Shown piece by piece: positions 8,565 through 18,124 of a stretch of DNA of 64,000 nucleotides. The position numbers and the translations under genes were made by a program. The notes beneath the pieces are model-generated. The model did not search any database. It was not told the DNA's origin and was given only the letters and a program-made list of their open reading frames with translations. Where the stretch lies: the NCBI GenBank assembly GCA_051715425.1, contig JBPXJS010000039.1, positions 151,918-215,917 on the forward strand. Reading direction: 5' to 3'. The stretch is from JAJTFA01 sp051715425 (GTDB lineage Bacteria; Bacteroidota; Bacteroidia; UKL13-3). Every line of letters begins with the position of its first letter. Within the stretch, counting starts at the first letter, position 1.

Positions 8565-9518
8565 TTAGTTTAGAATAACTTCTGTTGCACCTCCGCCAAA
8601 CTTTAGCATATCTGCATCTTTAACTTCCTTCACCCATTCTTTTTGTTTAGATAAATAATTGCGCACCTTGTTTTTCAGAAAGTGATTCCCAACTCCATGT
8701 ATAAAGATAACTGATTGTTGTTTGCCAATATAAGCTGTTTCAAGTGCTTTGGCCATTGCTTCCAGTTGCACATCCAGAATCTGACTTGCTGGTAATGCAG
8801 CATGATTTTGCATCAGTTTCTCAGCATGCAGGTCGATAATATTACCGGAAAGCGAATGCGTTGCAGGTTTAACAGACTTCTCATTAACCGGTTCTGAAAA
8901 ATCCCGTTGCTGTAACTTTTGCAGGTCAAGCGTAGAAAGAGGATCATCAAGTCTGAAGGTAATTGCCTGCCTTCCCAGAAAGTAGCAATTCTTAAATGCA
9001 GCAAAAAACTCTTTTTGTGTAATCTTAAATGCCCTTATTAGCTGGTTTCTCAGGTTGTTTTGGTGTTTGTTTTCAATAAAAGTAACCTGAAACAACAACT
9101 GGTTCCATGTGTTAAAATCTTCAATATTTAGTTTTGTAAGGGTAATGGTTGATTCGAGTTCTACAGGCGATTGGCAAAACAATTCGTATTGTTTGTTCTT
9201 ATAAAGATAAACGGCCACATAAATCCAATCGGTTTCGGAGTTATGAAGTTTTAGTTCAAAGTTTGTATCGTTTATTTTATCGAATGCAATATGAATTCCT
9301 GAGTGAATTTTTACAAAGTGTGGTTTCGATGTAACAGGTTTTTCCTCTTTAGGTTTTTCTACTATGTCCTGAATACGCACAATCTCATTAAGCAAAACCG
9401 GGATTTCAAAATCGTCTTCAATGGTTACCCCAGCGGTATTGCCATCTATTTTGGTTACAACACCCTGCATATTTTCGTTTACAAAACGAACCCTGTCTCC
9501 TAATTTTATTTTGGTCAT
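8565..9518 (-). CDS. DUF2027/Smr domain protein
   Basis: 317 residues, cytoplasmic. The N-terminal 50 residues form an SH3-like beta domain (LGDRVRFVNENMQGVVTKI). A central DUF2027-type region follows, and the C-terminal 90 residues are an Smr domain with IDLHAEKL and the signature FIHGVGNHFLKNKVRNYL. Smr domains are nucleic-acid-binding or nicking modules, related to the C-terminus of MutS2 and active on RNA in some families. The protein ends in FGGGATEVILN, close to the usual C-terminal end of Smr proteins. Its ATG overlaps the stop of the upstream gene (ATGA, 9515-9518), so the two are co-translated. Confidence 0.87.
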   Translation of the reverse strand: MTKIKLGDRVRFVNENMQGVVTKIDGNTAGVTIEDDFEIPVLLNEIVRIQDIVEKPKEEKPVTSKPHFVKIHSGIHIAFDKINDTNFELKLHNSETDWIYVAVYLYKNKQYELFCQSPVELESTITLTKLNIEDFNTWNQLLFQVTFIENKHQNNLRNQLIRAFKITQKEFFAAFKNCYFLGRQAITFRLDDPLSTLDLQKLQQRDFSEPVNEKSVKPATHSLSGNIIDLHAEKLMQNHAALPASQILDVQLEAMAKALETAYIGKQQSVIFIHGVGNHFLKNKVRNYLSKQKEWVKEVKDADMLKFGGGATEVILN

Positions 9519-10288
9519 TGTTCTGAGGTAACTATTATATTTTTCAAATGCGATGCGAGGGTTCTCAGGTATTTATCTGAAATATCCTTTACATTATTAT
9601 CCGGGCCTGCTTTAATGGTTAGCACTTCTGCCCTGATCAGCACCCCACTTTTATCAAAAAGATTATAGTGAATGGTGTATTCTCTTACATAATCCTGCTT
9701 GAGCCATTCAATGGTGTTTTTATTATTGGTATAAACTTCAAATTGGGTGATAAAGAGAATATATGTTTCGTTGTATTTTTTGTTGAGGTAAGCAAACAGT
9801 TCTTTATCCATAATCATTCCTAACATCACCGATGAGTCGGATACCCAAAATGTCTGGTCTTTTGATTTTTTGGAGAATCTATCGAGGAGTGATTTTACTC
9901 CTGGTTTCTCTTGTTTCCCTTTACTTTTAAGGTATTCTTCTTTATCGCGTTTGGAATAAGTGGTGTATTTGGTGGCGGCATAAATGCGGTTCAGGTCTTT
10001 TTCGCCATCAAGACTTGTGGAGCGAAGCAGGCTTACCACATTAAATGCAGAAAGCAACTGATGGTAAGCATTAAACTCCAACTGGTTTCTGAGTTCATTC
10101 CTGAGTTGAGGCTCAGGCATTTTGGAAAAGCGGGCAATGTCCGGATCTGCATCGCTAAAATGCATCATTGGCTGAAACGGAATAAGAATAATTTTTGCCT
10201 GAGATTTAGCGGTATCGGCCAACTGAGGTTGATTTTGGGCAAAAGCAATATTTCCCCAAAACAGCAGGAACAGGCTAATGTATTTCAT
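9515..10288 (-). CDS. secreted protein of unknown function
   Basis: 257 residues with a clear signal peptide (MKYISLFLLFWGNIAFAQ, cleavage near 18). The mature protein has no recognised motif; IILIPFQPMMHFSDADPDIARF and a final section ending LRTLASHLKNIIV suggest a mixed alpha/beta periplasmic protein. It overlaps the Smr gene by 4 bp and starts 56 bp after the rseP stop. No function is claimed. Confidence 0.65.
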   Translation of the reverse strand: MKYISLFLLFWGNIAFAQNQPQLADTAKSQAKIILIPFQPMMHFSDADPDIARFSKMPEPQLRNELRNQLEFNAYHQLLSAFNVVSLLRSTSLDGEKDLNRIYAATKYTTYSKRDKEEYLKSKGKQEKPGVKSLLDRFSKKSKDQTFWVSDSSVMLGMIMDKELFAYLNKKYNETYILFITQFEVYTNNKNTIEWLKQDYVREYTIHYNLFDKSGVLIRAEVLTIKAGPDNNVKDISDKYLRTLASHLKNIIVTSEQ

Positions 10289-10344
10289 GATTTGTTTGGA
10301 TTGTGAAACAAAGTTAGCCTTTGTGGTTTCAGTTTAATCCACAA

Positions 10345-11670
10345 CTATTTGGCAATAAGTTGCCAAATGTCGTTTCCAAAAATCAATACCATTAATGTGA
10401 GCAGGATAATCATGCCGGCAGTTTGAATGCGCTCCATGGCTTTATCGCTAAGGGGTTTTCCGGTAATCATCTCCACACAAAGAAGTACCACATGCCCTCC
10501 ATCAAGTGCGGGAATTGGAAGGATATTCATAAAGGCTAAACCAAGAGAAATCAATGCGGTAAATAACCAAAATCTGCTCCATATCCATTCTCCACCGTAA
10601 AACTTAGCTATTCCAATTGGTCCCTGAACGGCTTTATTTGCAGGAATATCTCCACTAAAAATTTTACCCCATCCGCGCACCTGTAAAGCAATTGTTTCAA
10701 CAGCTTTGTTTACTCCCATTGGGAAGGACTGAAAGAAGCCGTATTTTATAGAATCATAGGTAAATTCTGTTGTTTTAGGCATAAATCCTACTTTTCCTGT
10801 GGCATCAACAGCTACTTTAAATAACAAGGTATCTGCTCCCCTCAGGATAGAAAATTGTGCATCCTTATCGGATTTGGTTTTAAGTGCAGCCTGAAACTCA
10901 TCAAAAAACAGAATAGGCGTAGAGTCCACTGCGATAATTTTATCATCTGTTTTAAGGCCTGCTTTTTCTGCATTATAGCCGGGGGTTACCTGATCAACAC
11001 TAAAGGTCATACGGGGAACAAAAAAATCGGCCTTTGTTTGTGAAGTGAATTTTTTTGTAAAATCATCTGGCAGAGAAATGTCAATTGTGGCTCCATCCCG
11101 TTCTACTTTATACACTGTTTTATCCCCAAGCATTTCATCACTACCTATTGCATCCTCAAAGTATTTTATTGGAGTGCCATTAAGTGAAATGAGTTTGTCT
11201 CCTTTTTTGAATCCAACACTTTCGGCCAGTTCATTGGGTACAATACCATATTTAAGTGATTCGTTTACCGTATACTTTTCACCGTAATAGAAAGAAATCA
11301 TCGCGAAGATGAAAATACCTGCAATTACATTCATCACCACTCCTCCAATCATCACAATAAGTCTTTGCCAGGCTGGTTTGCTTCTGAATTCCCATGGTTG
11401 AGGTGGCAATTTCATGGCTTCCTTGTCCATGCTTTCATCAATCATTCCGGCAATTTTTACATAACCTCCAAGTGGCAGCCAGCCAATGCCCCATTCTGTT
11501 TCACCCCGTTTAATGCTAAACAGTTTTTTGCCCCAGGCATCAAAAAAGAGGTAAAACTTTTCTACTTTAATTCCGAAGGCACGAGCGGCCCAGTAGTGTC
11601 CAAGTTCGTGAAGTATAACCAATATTGAAATGCCCGCAATAAGCTGGGCTGCCATAATTAATCCTTGCAT
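10345..11670 (-). CDS. rseP: RseP-type site-2 zinc metalloprotease
   Basis: 441 residues. The zinc-binding HELGH motif is at 21-25 in the first membrane segment; the second metal site is LPIPALDGGHVV near 385-400. Two PDZ-like stretches lie between them (GFKKGDKLISLNGTPI and GLKTDDKIIAVDSTPI), and there are four membrane segments. It cleaves anti-sigma factors or signal peptide remnants within the inner membrane. A second in-frame ATG at 11655 (MAAQLIAG) has AAGGA upstream and could be the true start. It is followed downstream by a secreted protein gene and lies 74 bp after dxr. Confidence 0.95.
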   Translation of the reverse strand: MQGLIMAAQLIAGISILVILHELGHYWAARAFGIKVEKFYLFFDAWGKKLFSIKRGETEWGIGWLPLGGYVKIAGMIDESMDKEAMKLPPQPWEFRSKPAWQRLIVMIGGVVMNVIAGIFIFAMISFYYGEKYTVNESLKYGIVPNELAESVGFKKGDKLISLNGTPIKYFEDAIGSDEMLGDKTVYKVERDGATIDISLPDDFTKKFTSQTKADFFVPRMTFSVDQVTPGYNAEKAGLKTDDKIIAVDSTPILFFDEFQAALKTKSDKDAQFSILRGADTLLFKVAVDATGKVGFMPKTTEFTYDSIKYGFFQSFPMGVNKAVETIALQVRGWGKIFSGDIPANKAVQGPIGIAKFYGGEWIWSRFWLFTALISLGLAFMNILPIPALDGGHVVLLCVEMITGKPLSDKAMERIQTAGMIILLTLMVLIFGNDIWQLIAK

Positions 11671-11744
11671 TGTTCAGTTTAAATGATTGATTGTAAAAGT
11701 GGTGCGAAAATAGGGATTATAGCCACACATTTTCAGCATTTTTT

Positions 11745-12893
11745 CTAAATGAGGGAAGCTGCTGTTTTTCTGGTTTCCATATCTGTATGAACGTAATCTT
11801 CCAGCGTTGGGTTTTTTACAAAGGCAACTTTTTGCATGCATTGCTCATTTATTTCGGCTATTTGAAGAAACTTAATTTTATCCTTCAGGAATGCATCAAC
11901 GGCTATTTCATTGGCAGCATTAAGGATACAGGCCATATTACCACCCGCATTCATGGCTTCGTAAGCAAGAGCCAGGTTGCGAAAAGTTTCTTTATCCGGT
12001 TCTTCAAAGGTTAGGGTATTGATTTCCTTAAAGCTCATTCTTTTAAAACCGGTATTTACCCTTTCCGGAAAGAAAAAGGCATAATGGATAGGCAGTTTCA
12101 TATCGGGCAAACCCATTTGGGCTTTAATACTTCCATCATTAAACTCTACCATACTATGTATAATACTTTGAGGATGGATAACGGCTTCAATTTGTGATCC
12201 CTTTACACCAAACAACCATTTTGCCTCAATTACCTCAAGACCTTTGTTCATTAATGTGGCGGAGTCGATGGTGATTTTTGCACCCATGGTCCAGTTGGGG
12301 TGTTTAAGAGCCTGGGCACGTGTTACCTCAGCCAGTTCGTTCCTTTTTTTACCTCTGAATGGTCCGCCACTGGCTGTAAGAATAATTTTATCAATGGCAT
12401 TAAGGTCTTCTCCAACCAGACACTGGAAAATGGCTGAATGTTCTGAATCAACAGGAATCAGGTCAACCCGGTTTTCTGCACATAATTTGGTGATAAGCTC
12501 ACCTGCCACAACCAGGGTTTCTTTGTTTGCCAAAGCAATGCGTTTTTTGTTTTGAATGGCTTTGATGGTAGGCTGTAATCCGCTGTATCCAACCATGGCG
12601 GTGAGCACCGTATCGGCAGATGTGATATCCATTACATCTGCTATGGATTTGCTTCCGGCAAACACCTTTATATCATAAGCGTTAAGTGCCTCTTTTACCT
12701 GTAAATATTTACTATCATCGGCAATTACAACATGTGAGGGATTGAACTCTTTTGCCTGACTTATCAGCAGATCTGCGTTGCTATTGGCAGTTAATACTTC
12801 AACTGAAATTCTGTCGGGCTGTTCGCGCGCTATTTCAAGGGCTTGTGTTCCAATGGAGCCGGTGCTTCCAAGTATGGCTATTTTCTTTTTCAT
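11745..12893 (-). CDS. dxr: 1-deoxy-D-xylulose 5-phosphate reductoisomerase
   Basis: 382 residues, the usual family length. The NADPH-binding loop is GSTGSIGTQALEI at 9-21; other family motifs are ALANKETLVVAGE, PVDSEHSAIFQCL (metal and substrate binding), TASGGPFRG and the later NAANEIAV. It converts DXP to 2-C-methyl-D-erythritol 4-phosphate in the MEP pathway of isoprenoid synthesis. Its ATG overlaps the stop of the ORF6N gene by 4 bp (ATGA). rseP follows 74 bp downstream; dxr-rseP adjacency is a common arrangement. Confidence 0.97.
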   Translation of the reverse strand: MKKKIAILGSTGSIGTQALEIAREQPDRISVEVLTANSNADLLISQAKEFNPSHVVIADDSKYLQVKEALNAYDIKVFAGSKSIADVMDITSADTVLTAMVGYSGLQPTIKAIQNKKRIALANKETLVVAGELITKLCAENRVDLIPVDSEHSAIFQCLVGEDLNAIDKIILTASGGPFRGKKRNELAEVTRAQALKHPNWTMGAKITIDSATLMNKGLEVIEAKWLFGVKGSQIEAVIHPQSIIHSMVEFNDGSIKAQMGLPDMKLPIHYAFFFPERVNTGFKRMSFKEINTLTFEEPDKETFRNLALAYEAMNAGGNMACILNAANEIAVDAFLKDKIKFLQIAEINEQCMQKVAFVKNPTLEDYVHTDMETRKTAASLI

Positions 12894-13396
12894 TCTTTTT
12901 CGCGTTTAAACCCGATTAGCTTCCTTGGCTGATTTTCTTGATGAATAAGTTTTTTAATGGCTTCAAATACCATTTGGAATTTTTCGTCATATTTCTTTTC
13001 TAACGATTCAATCTTTTTTGAGAGATCTTTATTGGAATCCATCAGTTTTCTGAGTTGAACAAAAGTTCTCATAATAGCAATATTAACCTCAACAGCTTGT
13101 TGTGATTTAAGGATACCAGAAAGCATTGCTACCCCTTGTTCTGTAAATGCAAATGGCTGATACCTGGATCCACCCCAACTTGAGGTCACAATTTGTGATC
13201 TCAAGTTTGACCATTCTCCGGTGGTTAATTCAAACATAAAATCCTCCGGAAAGCGAATCATATTTCTTTTCACTGTTTGTTTAAGGACTCTGGTTTCAAC
13301 CCCATAAAGTTGTGCCAGATCAAAATCTAGCATCACCTGTTCGCCTCTTATTAAATAAATTTGAGAAGCTATTTTTTGTTCTTTATTAATTGCCAC
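12890..13396 (-). CDS. ORF6N domain-containing protein
   Basis: 168 residues. Residues about 10-110 match the ORF6N DNA-binding domain seen in phage antirepressors and in chromosomal genes: YLIRGEQVMLDFDLAQLYGVETRVLKQ is its hallmark (motif quoted in two parts: IRGEQVMLDFDLAQLYGV and ETRVLKQTVKRN), then RFPEDFMFELT and PFAFTEQGVAMLSG. The C-terminal 50 residues are a coiled coil (NKDLSKKIESLEKKYDEKF). It is coupled to dxr by ATGA overlap. Such genes are often mobile, so its place in a housekeeping operon is unusual. Its target is unknown. Confidence 0.88.
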   Translation of the reverse strand: MAINKEQKIASQIYLIRGEQVMLDFDLAQLYGVETRVLKQTVKRNMIRFPEDFMFELTTGEWSNLRSQIVTSSWGGSRYQPFAFTEQGVAMLSGILKSQQAVEVNIAIMRTFVQLRKLMDSNKDLSKKIESLEKKYDEKFQMVFEAIKKLIHQENQPRKLIGFKREKE

Positions 13397-13401
13397 GATT
13401 A

Positions 13402-14907
13402 TTAAGTATTGCTTGCAATATACTTATTTAAACTTTCAGCCATTTTTCTATCATTGCTAAGCCGTGGCACCTTGTTTTGCCCACCCAGCTTACCCTCTGT
13501 TTTCATATAGCTAATAAAAGAATTTGGTTTAAGGCTATTTAAAACAAGCGTTCTCAAAATACCACCAGAAATAAGATCGTTATAGTAGCTGTTTTTTGAT
13601 TGCAAAGCCTCATCTACTTTTATTGCAAATGATGTTAAGTCAGCAGGAGGTTTTCCAAACTCAACAAACCACTCATGGTAAGGTAAGCCGCTGTTGGGAG
13701 TTACCTGCGGAGCCACAGTAAATTCAATTACTTCTACGTTTTCTTCTTTAGCCACACTCATCAGTGCATGTTCTACTTCTTCGCCAATAACGTGTTCGCC
13801 AAAAGCCGAAATAAAATGTTTGATGCGGCCTGTAACCAAAATCCGGTATGGGTTTTTAGAAACAAATTTGATGGTATCGCCAATATTATAACCAAACAAT
13901 CCGGCATTGGTATTTAAAATAATGGCGTAGTTTTTATCCATTTCAACATCCTTTAAACTAACCCTCGTTGGGTTTTCATTAAAGAACTCATCAACCGGAA
14001 TAAACTCATAAAATATTCCATTATTGGTGAGCAGTAATAAGCCTTTATGTTGCTGCGAATCCTGATAAGCAATAAAACCCTCGCTGGCCGGGTAGGTTTC
14101 GATGGTATCAATTTTTCTGCCAATACTTTGCTCTATTTTGGCCCTGTAAGGTTCGAAATTTACCCCACCATATACAAACAGATTGAAGTTTGGAAATATT
14201 TCGCTTACCGTTTTTTTTCCGGCTTTTTCGCAAAGCTTGTCGAAATACATTTGTACCCACGGTGGAATACCACTAATGAGGGTCATGTTTTGGTGGAGTG
14301 TTTCATCAACAATGGCATCTACTTTTTGTTCCCAATCATCAATACAATTTGTTTGATAGGAGGGCATTTGGTTTTTGCGCAGGTATTGCGGAACATGGTG
14401 GTTAACGATGCCACTTAAACGTCCGGTAAAAATGCCATTTTTCTTATCCATTTCGGGGCTTCCGGAAAGAAAAATGAGTTTGCCGTCAACAAAACCGGCA
14501 TTGCCTGTTTCTGCAATATAACAAAGCAGGGCATTGCGTGCGGAGTTGATATGGAAAGGAATAGAATCTTTGGTAATGGGAATATACTTTACTCCTGAGG
14601 TGGTTCCGCTTGTTTTGGCAAAGTACAAAGGTTTTCCGGGCCACAATACGTTTTCTTCGCCATCTACCACACGGTTGATGTATGCGGATAAACCTTCATA
14701 ATCGTTTACCGGAACTGCATGCTTATAATCATCATAGGATTTTATTTTTTCGAAGCCATGATCTTTACCAAACACTGTATTTGCAGCAGTTTGTATTAAT
14801 GCTAACATGGTTTTTTCCTGATCGGCCAATGCATTGATTGCATCCCGCTGCACTTGTTTGCTGATTAATGACGCAAATGGTTTGGCTAAAAGTGATTTGA
14901 TTCCCAT
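13402..14907 (-). CDS. GH3-family acyl-adenylate-forming enzyme
   Basis: 501 residues from the ATG at 14907 (MGIKSLLAKPF). The longer frame reaching 14940 is rejected because its first codons lie inside a terminator hairpin. The ATP-binding signature is FAKTSGTTSGVKYIPIT (about 90-110), with YPASEGF and the hinge-side VTGRIKHFISAFGEHV further on, as in GH3 auxin-responsive proteins and their bacterial relatives. Plant GH3 proteins join carboxylic acids to amino acids; the bacterial substrate is unknown. ORF6N and dxr follow on the same strand. Confidence 0.88.
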   Translation of the reverse strand: MGIKSLLAKPFASLISKQVQRDAINALADQEKTMLALIQTAANTVFGKDHGFEKIKSYDDYKHAVPVNDYEGLSAYINRVVDGEENVLWPGKPLYFAKTSGTTSGVKYIPITKDSIPFHINSARNALLCYIAETGNAGFVDGKLIFLSGSPEMDKKNGIFTGRLSGIVNHHVPQYLRKNQMPSYQTNCIDDWEQKVDAIVDETLHQNMTLISGIPPWVQMYFDKLCEKAGKKTVSEIFPNFNLFVYGGVNFEPYRAKIEQSIGRKIDTIETYPASEGFIAYQDSQQHKGLLLLTNNGIFYEFIPVDEFFNENPTRVSLKDVEMDKNYAIILNTNAGLFGYNIGDTIKFVSKNPYRILVTGRIKHFISAFGEHVIGEEVEHALMSVAKEENVEVIEFTVAPQVTPNSGLPYHEWFVEFGKPPADLTSFAIKVDEALQSKNSYYNDLISGGILRTLVLNSLKPNSFISYMKTEGKLGGQNKVPRLSNDRKMAESLNKYIASNT

Positions 14908-14910
14908 AAT

Positions 14911-14937
14911 AAAAAAAGACGCGTTGGTGCGCGTCTT
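14911..14937 (-). terminator. Rho-independent terminator after the MuiA-like gene
   Basis: Reading the minus strand, AAGACGCG and CGCGTCTT form a perfect 8-bp stem (14930-14937 with 14916-14923) with a 6-nt loop and a T run of seven bases. It lies 21 bp after the stop of the MuiA-like gene and just before the GH3 start codon at 14907. Confidence 0.85.
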
Positions 14938-14958
14938 CAAAGGTATAATTGTTTTATT

Positions 14959-16605
14959 TTAGTAAGGAGTGATTATTTTTTCTTTGGGATATTTTACTTC
15001 AAAGCTAAATTTTAATGTTTGAGATTTTTCAGCATCAAGCACCAGTTTCCACTTTAACTTGCCTGTAGTTTCATCGTATTCTGCACCCCCATTATTCAGT
15101 AGCTTAATTTCTATTTCTTTATCTGTAGAAACTGGAATCTGATCTTCTATAATAATGGTAATGGCTTCTTTACGTGTATTGCGAACACTGATTTCCCATG
15201 TGCTTAATTCCTTTTTATTGCCACCTGTAAATGTTTTGCTGCTAAAGTCTTTTAGCATGGTGCGTTGAATCTGAATCCGTTTATCCCTGCCTAATGAAAG
15301 CAAAATAGAATCACTTGAGGTGCCATTGATATATGTTTTACCGGTGAATGTTCCATCAAAATACACATTGGCCTCCCCGCTTATCTGATTTACCAAATCG
15401 TTTCCGGATACCCGTGCAGTAACAAATGCATCTTTATCCATTTTGGGTACTGCACCATAGGCATAAACAGCATCGAGGTTATTTACGGTTAAGTCAACCT
15501 GATGTGGATTGTTATCGCTTGGGATGGTATAGGCCGAGGTAACGTTAAACTCAATATTAACCGCTGTTTGTTGCACAGTGGCTGCACCAGCAGAAAATTG
15601 AGGTGCTTCGGCATCTGCGCTCGTGGCGGCTTTCTCAAGTGCTTTTCCCTTGTAAGCGGGGGCGGCTTCATACTTCATCACAGGTTGATTAAAACCGATA
15701 AATTGGGTTTCGATGGTTGGTTTTGTGCCACCTTCATTTGGATTGGCTGTGCTCAGTTTGAGTACCACATTTTTCCAATCTTCACCTGTGGCCTGTGTAA
15801 TATATGCTTTACTCACCAGTTGAAGTGGTGTTTTGGTGTCTTTTACACGGATATCATAAAAAGGATTCCAACTGGTATTGCCGGTAAGGTAGTTAAATTC
15901 AATTTTACTGTTGTTTACTGCCGACAGCGTTTTTACCGTAATTACAATCTCTACTATATTGTTTTGTCCGCTGTTAAACTCATCGAGTTGAGCCTGCAGT
16001 TTTTGATGAATGGCTTGCAGTTTTTTCTCCTGATTGGTGTGTTTTAAAAGCTCTTCACCTATTTCTACACTGCGCTTGCGGTAAAGGGAAAGAGCATCTT
16101 CGAGGTCTTCTACTTTAACTCCCGAGTTTGCACCACCGATATGTTTGTTGGAGTTTAATACATCTTTTTCAAGAGCTAAACCTTCTTTTTTAATACGCAG
16201 CAATTCCAGTGCATGTTTGATGGATTGGAGTGAGTCCTCCAGATCAACAATTACCTTAGGTTTTTCATCAGCTTTTAAAAAGTTATTGCGTTGAGAAACG
16301 GAAAGCAGGGTAATATTGCTCTCTGTTTTTACCTGAAGGCTGTTAAGGTTGATGTAAGGAGAAATTTTATCGAACACCAAATTGGTGGTACCTGGTTGGA
16401 GGGATACTTTAGCCACACGCGTAACCTGAGCCTGATTTAAAAAGACTGTTACATTGGTAATGGAAGAAGAAACCCTTTGTTCTGGTTCTGACGCAGAAGA
16501 AACAAAAGGGGTAAGAGCGAAAAAAAGAGCAATTGCACCTTTAATGAAAAAGTGTGCGGAAATGCCTCTTTTCTGATTGTTCAAATTACAACGGAATGTT
16601 TCCAT
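14959..16605 (-). CDS. mucoidy-inhibitor MuiA-like protein (DUF4140/DUF4139)
   Basis: 548 residues. A hydrophobic signal segment lies at about 22-42 (FFIKGAIALFFALTPFVSSAS) after a charged N-terminus. A DUF4140 domain follows (SSITNVTVFLNQAQVTRVA), then a coiled coil (about 130-220) and a DUF4139 beta-rich domain (YLTGNTSWNPFYDIRV; WEISVRNTRKEAITI) that ends at the C-terminus. It is a periplasmic or surface protein of unknown biochemical role, named from a gene affecting capsule mucoidy. Its start overlaps the upstream carboxyltransferase gene by 20 bp. A perfect terminator follows, so this unit ends here. Confidence 0.87.
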   Translation of the reverse strand: METFRCNLNNQKRGISAHFFIKGAIALFFALTPFVSSASEPEQRVSSSITNVTVFLNQAQVTRVAKVSLQPGTTNLVFDKISPYINLNSLQVKTESNITLLSVSQRNNFLKADEKPKVIVDLEDSLQSIKHALELLRIKKEGLALEKDVLNSNKHIGGANSGVKVEDLEDALSLYRKRSVEIGEELLKHTNQEKKLQAIHQKLQAQLDEFNSGQNNIVEIVITVKTLSAVNNSKIEFNYLTGNTSWNPFYDIRVKDTKTPLQLVSKAYITQATGEDWKNVVLKLSTANPNEGGTKPTIETQFIGFNQPVMKYEAAPAYKGKALEKAATSADAEAPQFSAGAATVQQTAVNIEFNVTSAYTIPSDNNPHQVDLTVNNLDAVYAYGAVPKMDKDAFVTARVSGNDLVNQISGEANVYFDGTFTGKTYINGTSSDSILLSLGRDKRIQIQRTMLKDFSSKTFTGGNKKELSTWEISVRNTRKEAITIIIEDQIPVSTDKEIEIKLLNNGGAEYDETTGKLKWKLVLDAEKSQTLKFSFEVKYPKEKIITPY

Positions 16606-18124
16606 GTTTTTTTCTGGGTAAGTTGGCTACTTTATTTTCCAGCATTTTAAATGCTTTGATCAACTTCAAACGTGTTTCTTCCGGGAATATTACTTCATCA
16701 ATAAAGCCACGCTCAGCGGCACGGTATGGGTTGGCAAAGAGGTCGCCATATTCTTTTTCTTTTTTTGCAAGTTCGGCTGCCTGATCTGCTGCACTGTCGA
16801 TTTCTTTTTTGAAAATAATTTCAGCTGCACCTTTGGCTCCCATCACGGCAATTTCAGCACTTGGCCAGGCAAAATTCATATCGGCACCAATGTGTTTGCT
16901 GTTCATTACATCATATGCTCCACCGTATGCTTTACGTGTAATCACGGTAACTCTTGGAACTGTTGCCTCGCAGAAAGCATAAAGTAATTTGGCTCCGTTT
17001 GTAATAATGGCATTCCACTCCTGATCTGTGCCAGGCAAAAATCCGGGAACGTCTTCAAATACCAGTAAAGGAATATTAAAAGAGTCGCAAAAACGCACAA
17101 AACGAGCGGCTTTTTGTGAGGCATGAATATCCAGGCAACCGGCAAGCTGTGAAGGCTGGTTACCTACAATACCGATACTTCTTCCGGCCAAACGCGCAAA
17201 ACCAACTACAATATTTTCGGCAAAGTTTTTATGTACTTCATAAAATGATCCTTCATCGGCAATATGCTCAATCACCTCACGCATATCATAGGGCTGATTT
17301 GGATTTGCCGGCACAATATCTTTCAGCCCCTGGCGCATTTCATCTGCAGCTTCATATGGGAGGTGCGGAGTGTGTTCTTCACAATTTTCAGGAATATAGC
17401 TGATCAGTTTTTTCAACTGATTGATGCAATCAATTTCGTTTGCTGCTGTAAAATGGGCTACCCCGCTTTTAGTTGAGTGAACAGAAGCACCACCGAGTTC
17501 TTCAGAGGTTACTTCCTCATGAGTAACCGTTTTTACCACATTGGGGCCAGTAACAAACATATAGGAAGTATTTTCAACCATCATAATAAAGTCTGTAATG
17601 GCCGGGCTATAAACAGCTCCACCAGCACATGGTCCCATAATGGCAGAAATCTGAGGTATAACACCGCTGGCCATGGTGTTTCGGTAAAAAATATCGGCAT
17701 AACCCCCAAGAGATACAACACCTTCCTGAATACGCGCACCACCCGAATCGTTGAGTCCGATAATGGGTGCACCGTTTTTCATAGCCAGGTCCATCAGCTT
17801 ACAAATTTTTTCAGCATGGGTTTCGCTTAGCGAGCCGCCAAAAACAGTAAAGTCTTGCGAAAAAACATAAACCAAACGACCACTAATGGTGCCATAACCG
17901 GTAACGACACCATCGCCCAGAAACTGCTGTTTTTCCATTCCAAAGTCTTTGCTTCTGTGTGTAACAAAAGCTCCAATTTCTTCAAACGAGCCTTCATCCA
18001 GCAGGAAGTGGATTCTTTCGCGGGCTGTGAGTTTGCCCTTTTTATGTTGTGCATCAATTCTGGCCTGTCCGCCACCTTCAAGGGCTTTTTGGCGCATGTC
18101 GTTTAATAAGTCTCTTTTATTCAT
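16586..18124 (-). CDS. acyl-CoA carboxylase, carboxyltransferase beta subunit (PccB type)
   Basis: 512 residues from the ATG at 18124 (MNKRDLLNDMRQ), giving the normal family length; the frame stays open upstream but runs through the end of the acetyltransferase gene. Two crotonase-like carboxyltransferase halves are seen: LNDSGGARIQEGVVSLGGYADIF and MGPCAGGAVYSPA in the first, DVPGFLPGTDQEW and ITRKAYGGAYDVM in the second. It transfers CO2 from biotin to propionyl-CoA or acetyl-CoA. The biotin parts could be supplied by AccB/AccC at 36959-38875 or by other subunits elsewhere. It overlaps the upstream acetyltransferase stop by 8 bp. Confidence 0.92.
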   Translation of the reverse strand: MNKRDLLNDMRQKALEGGGQARIDAQHKKGKLTARERIHFLLDEGSFEEIGAFVTHRSKDFGMEKQQFLGDGVVTGYGTISGRLVYVFSQDFTVFGGSLSETHAEKICKLMDLAMKNGAPIIGLNDSGGARIQEGVVSLGGYADIFYRNTMASGVIPQISAIMGPCAGGAVYSPAITDFIMMVENTSYMFVTGPNVVKTVTHEEVTSEELGGASVHSTKSGVAHFTAANEIDCINQLKKLISYIPENCEEHTPHLPYEAADEMRQGLKDIVPANPNQPYDMREVIEHIADEGSFYEVHKNFAENIVVGFARLAGRSIGIVGNQPSQLAGCLDIHASQKAARFVRFCDSFNIPLLVFEDVPGFLPGTDQEWNAIITNGAKLLYAFCEATVPRVTVITRKAYGGAYDVMNSKHIGADMNFAWPSAEIAVMGAKGAAEIIFKKEIDSAADQAAELAKKEKEYGDLFANPYRAAERGFIDEVIFPEETRLKLIKAFKMLENKVANLPRKKHGNIPL

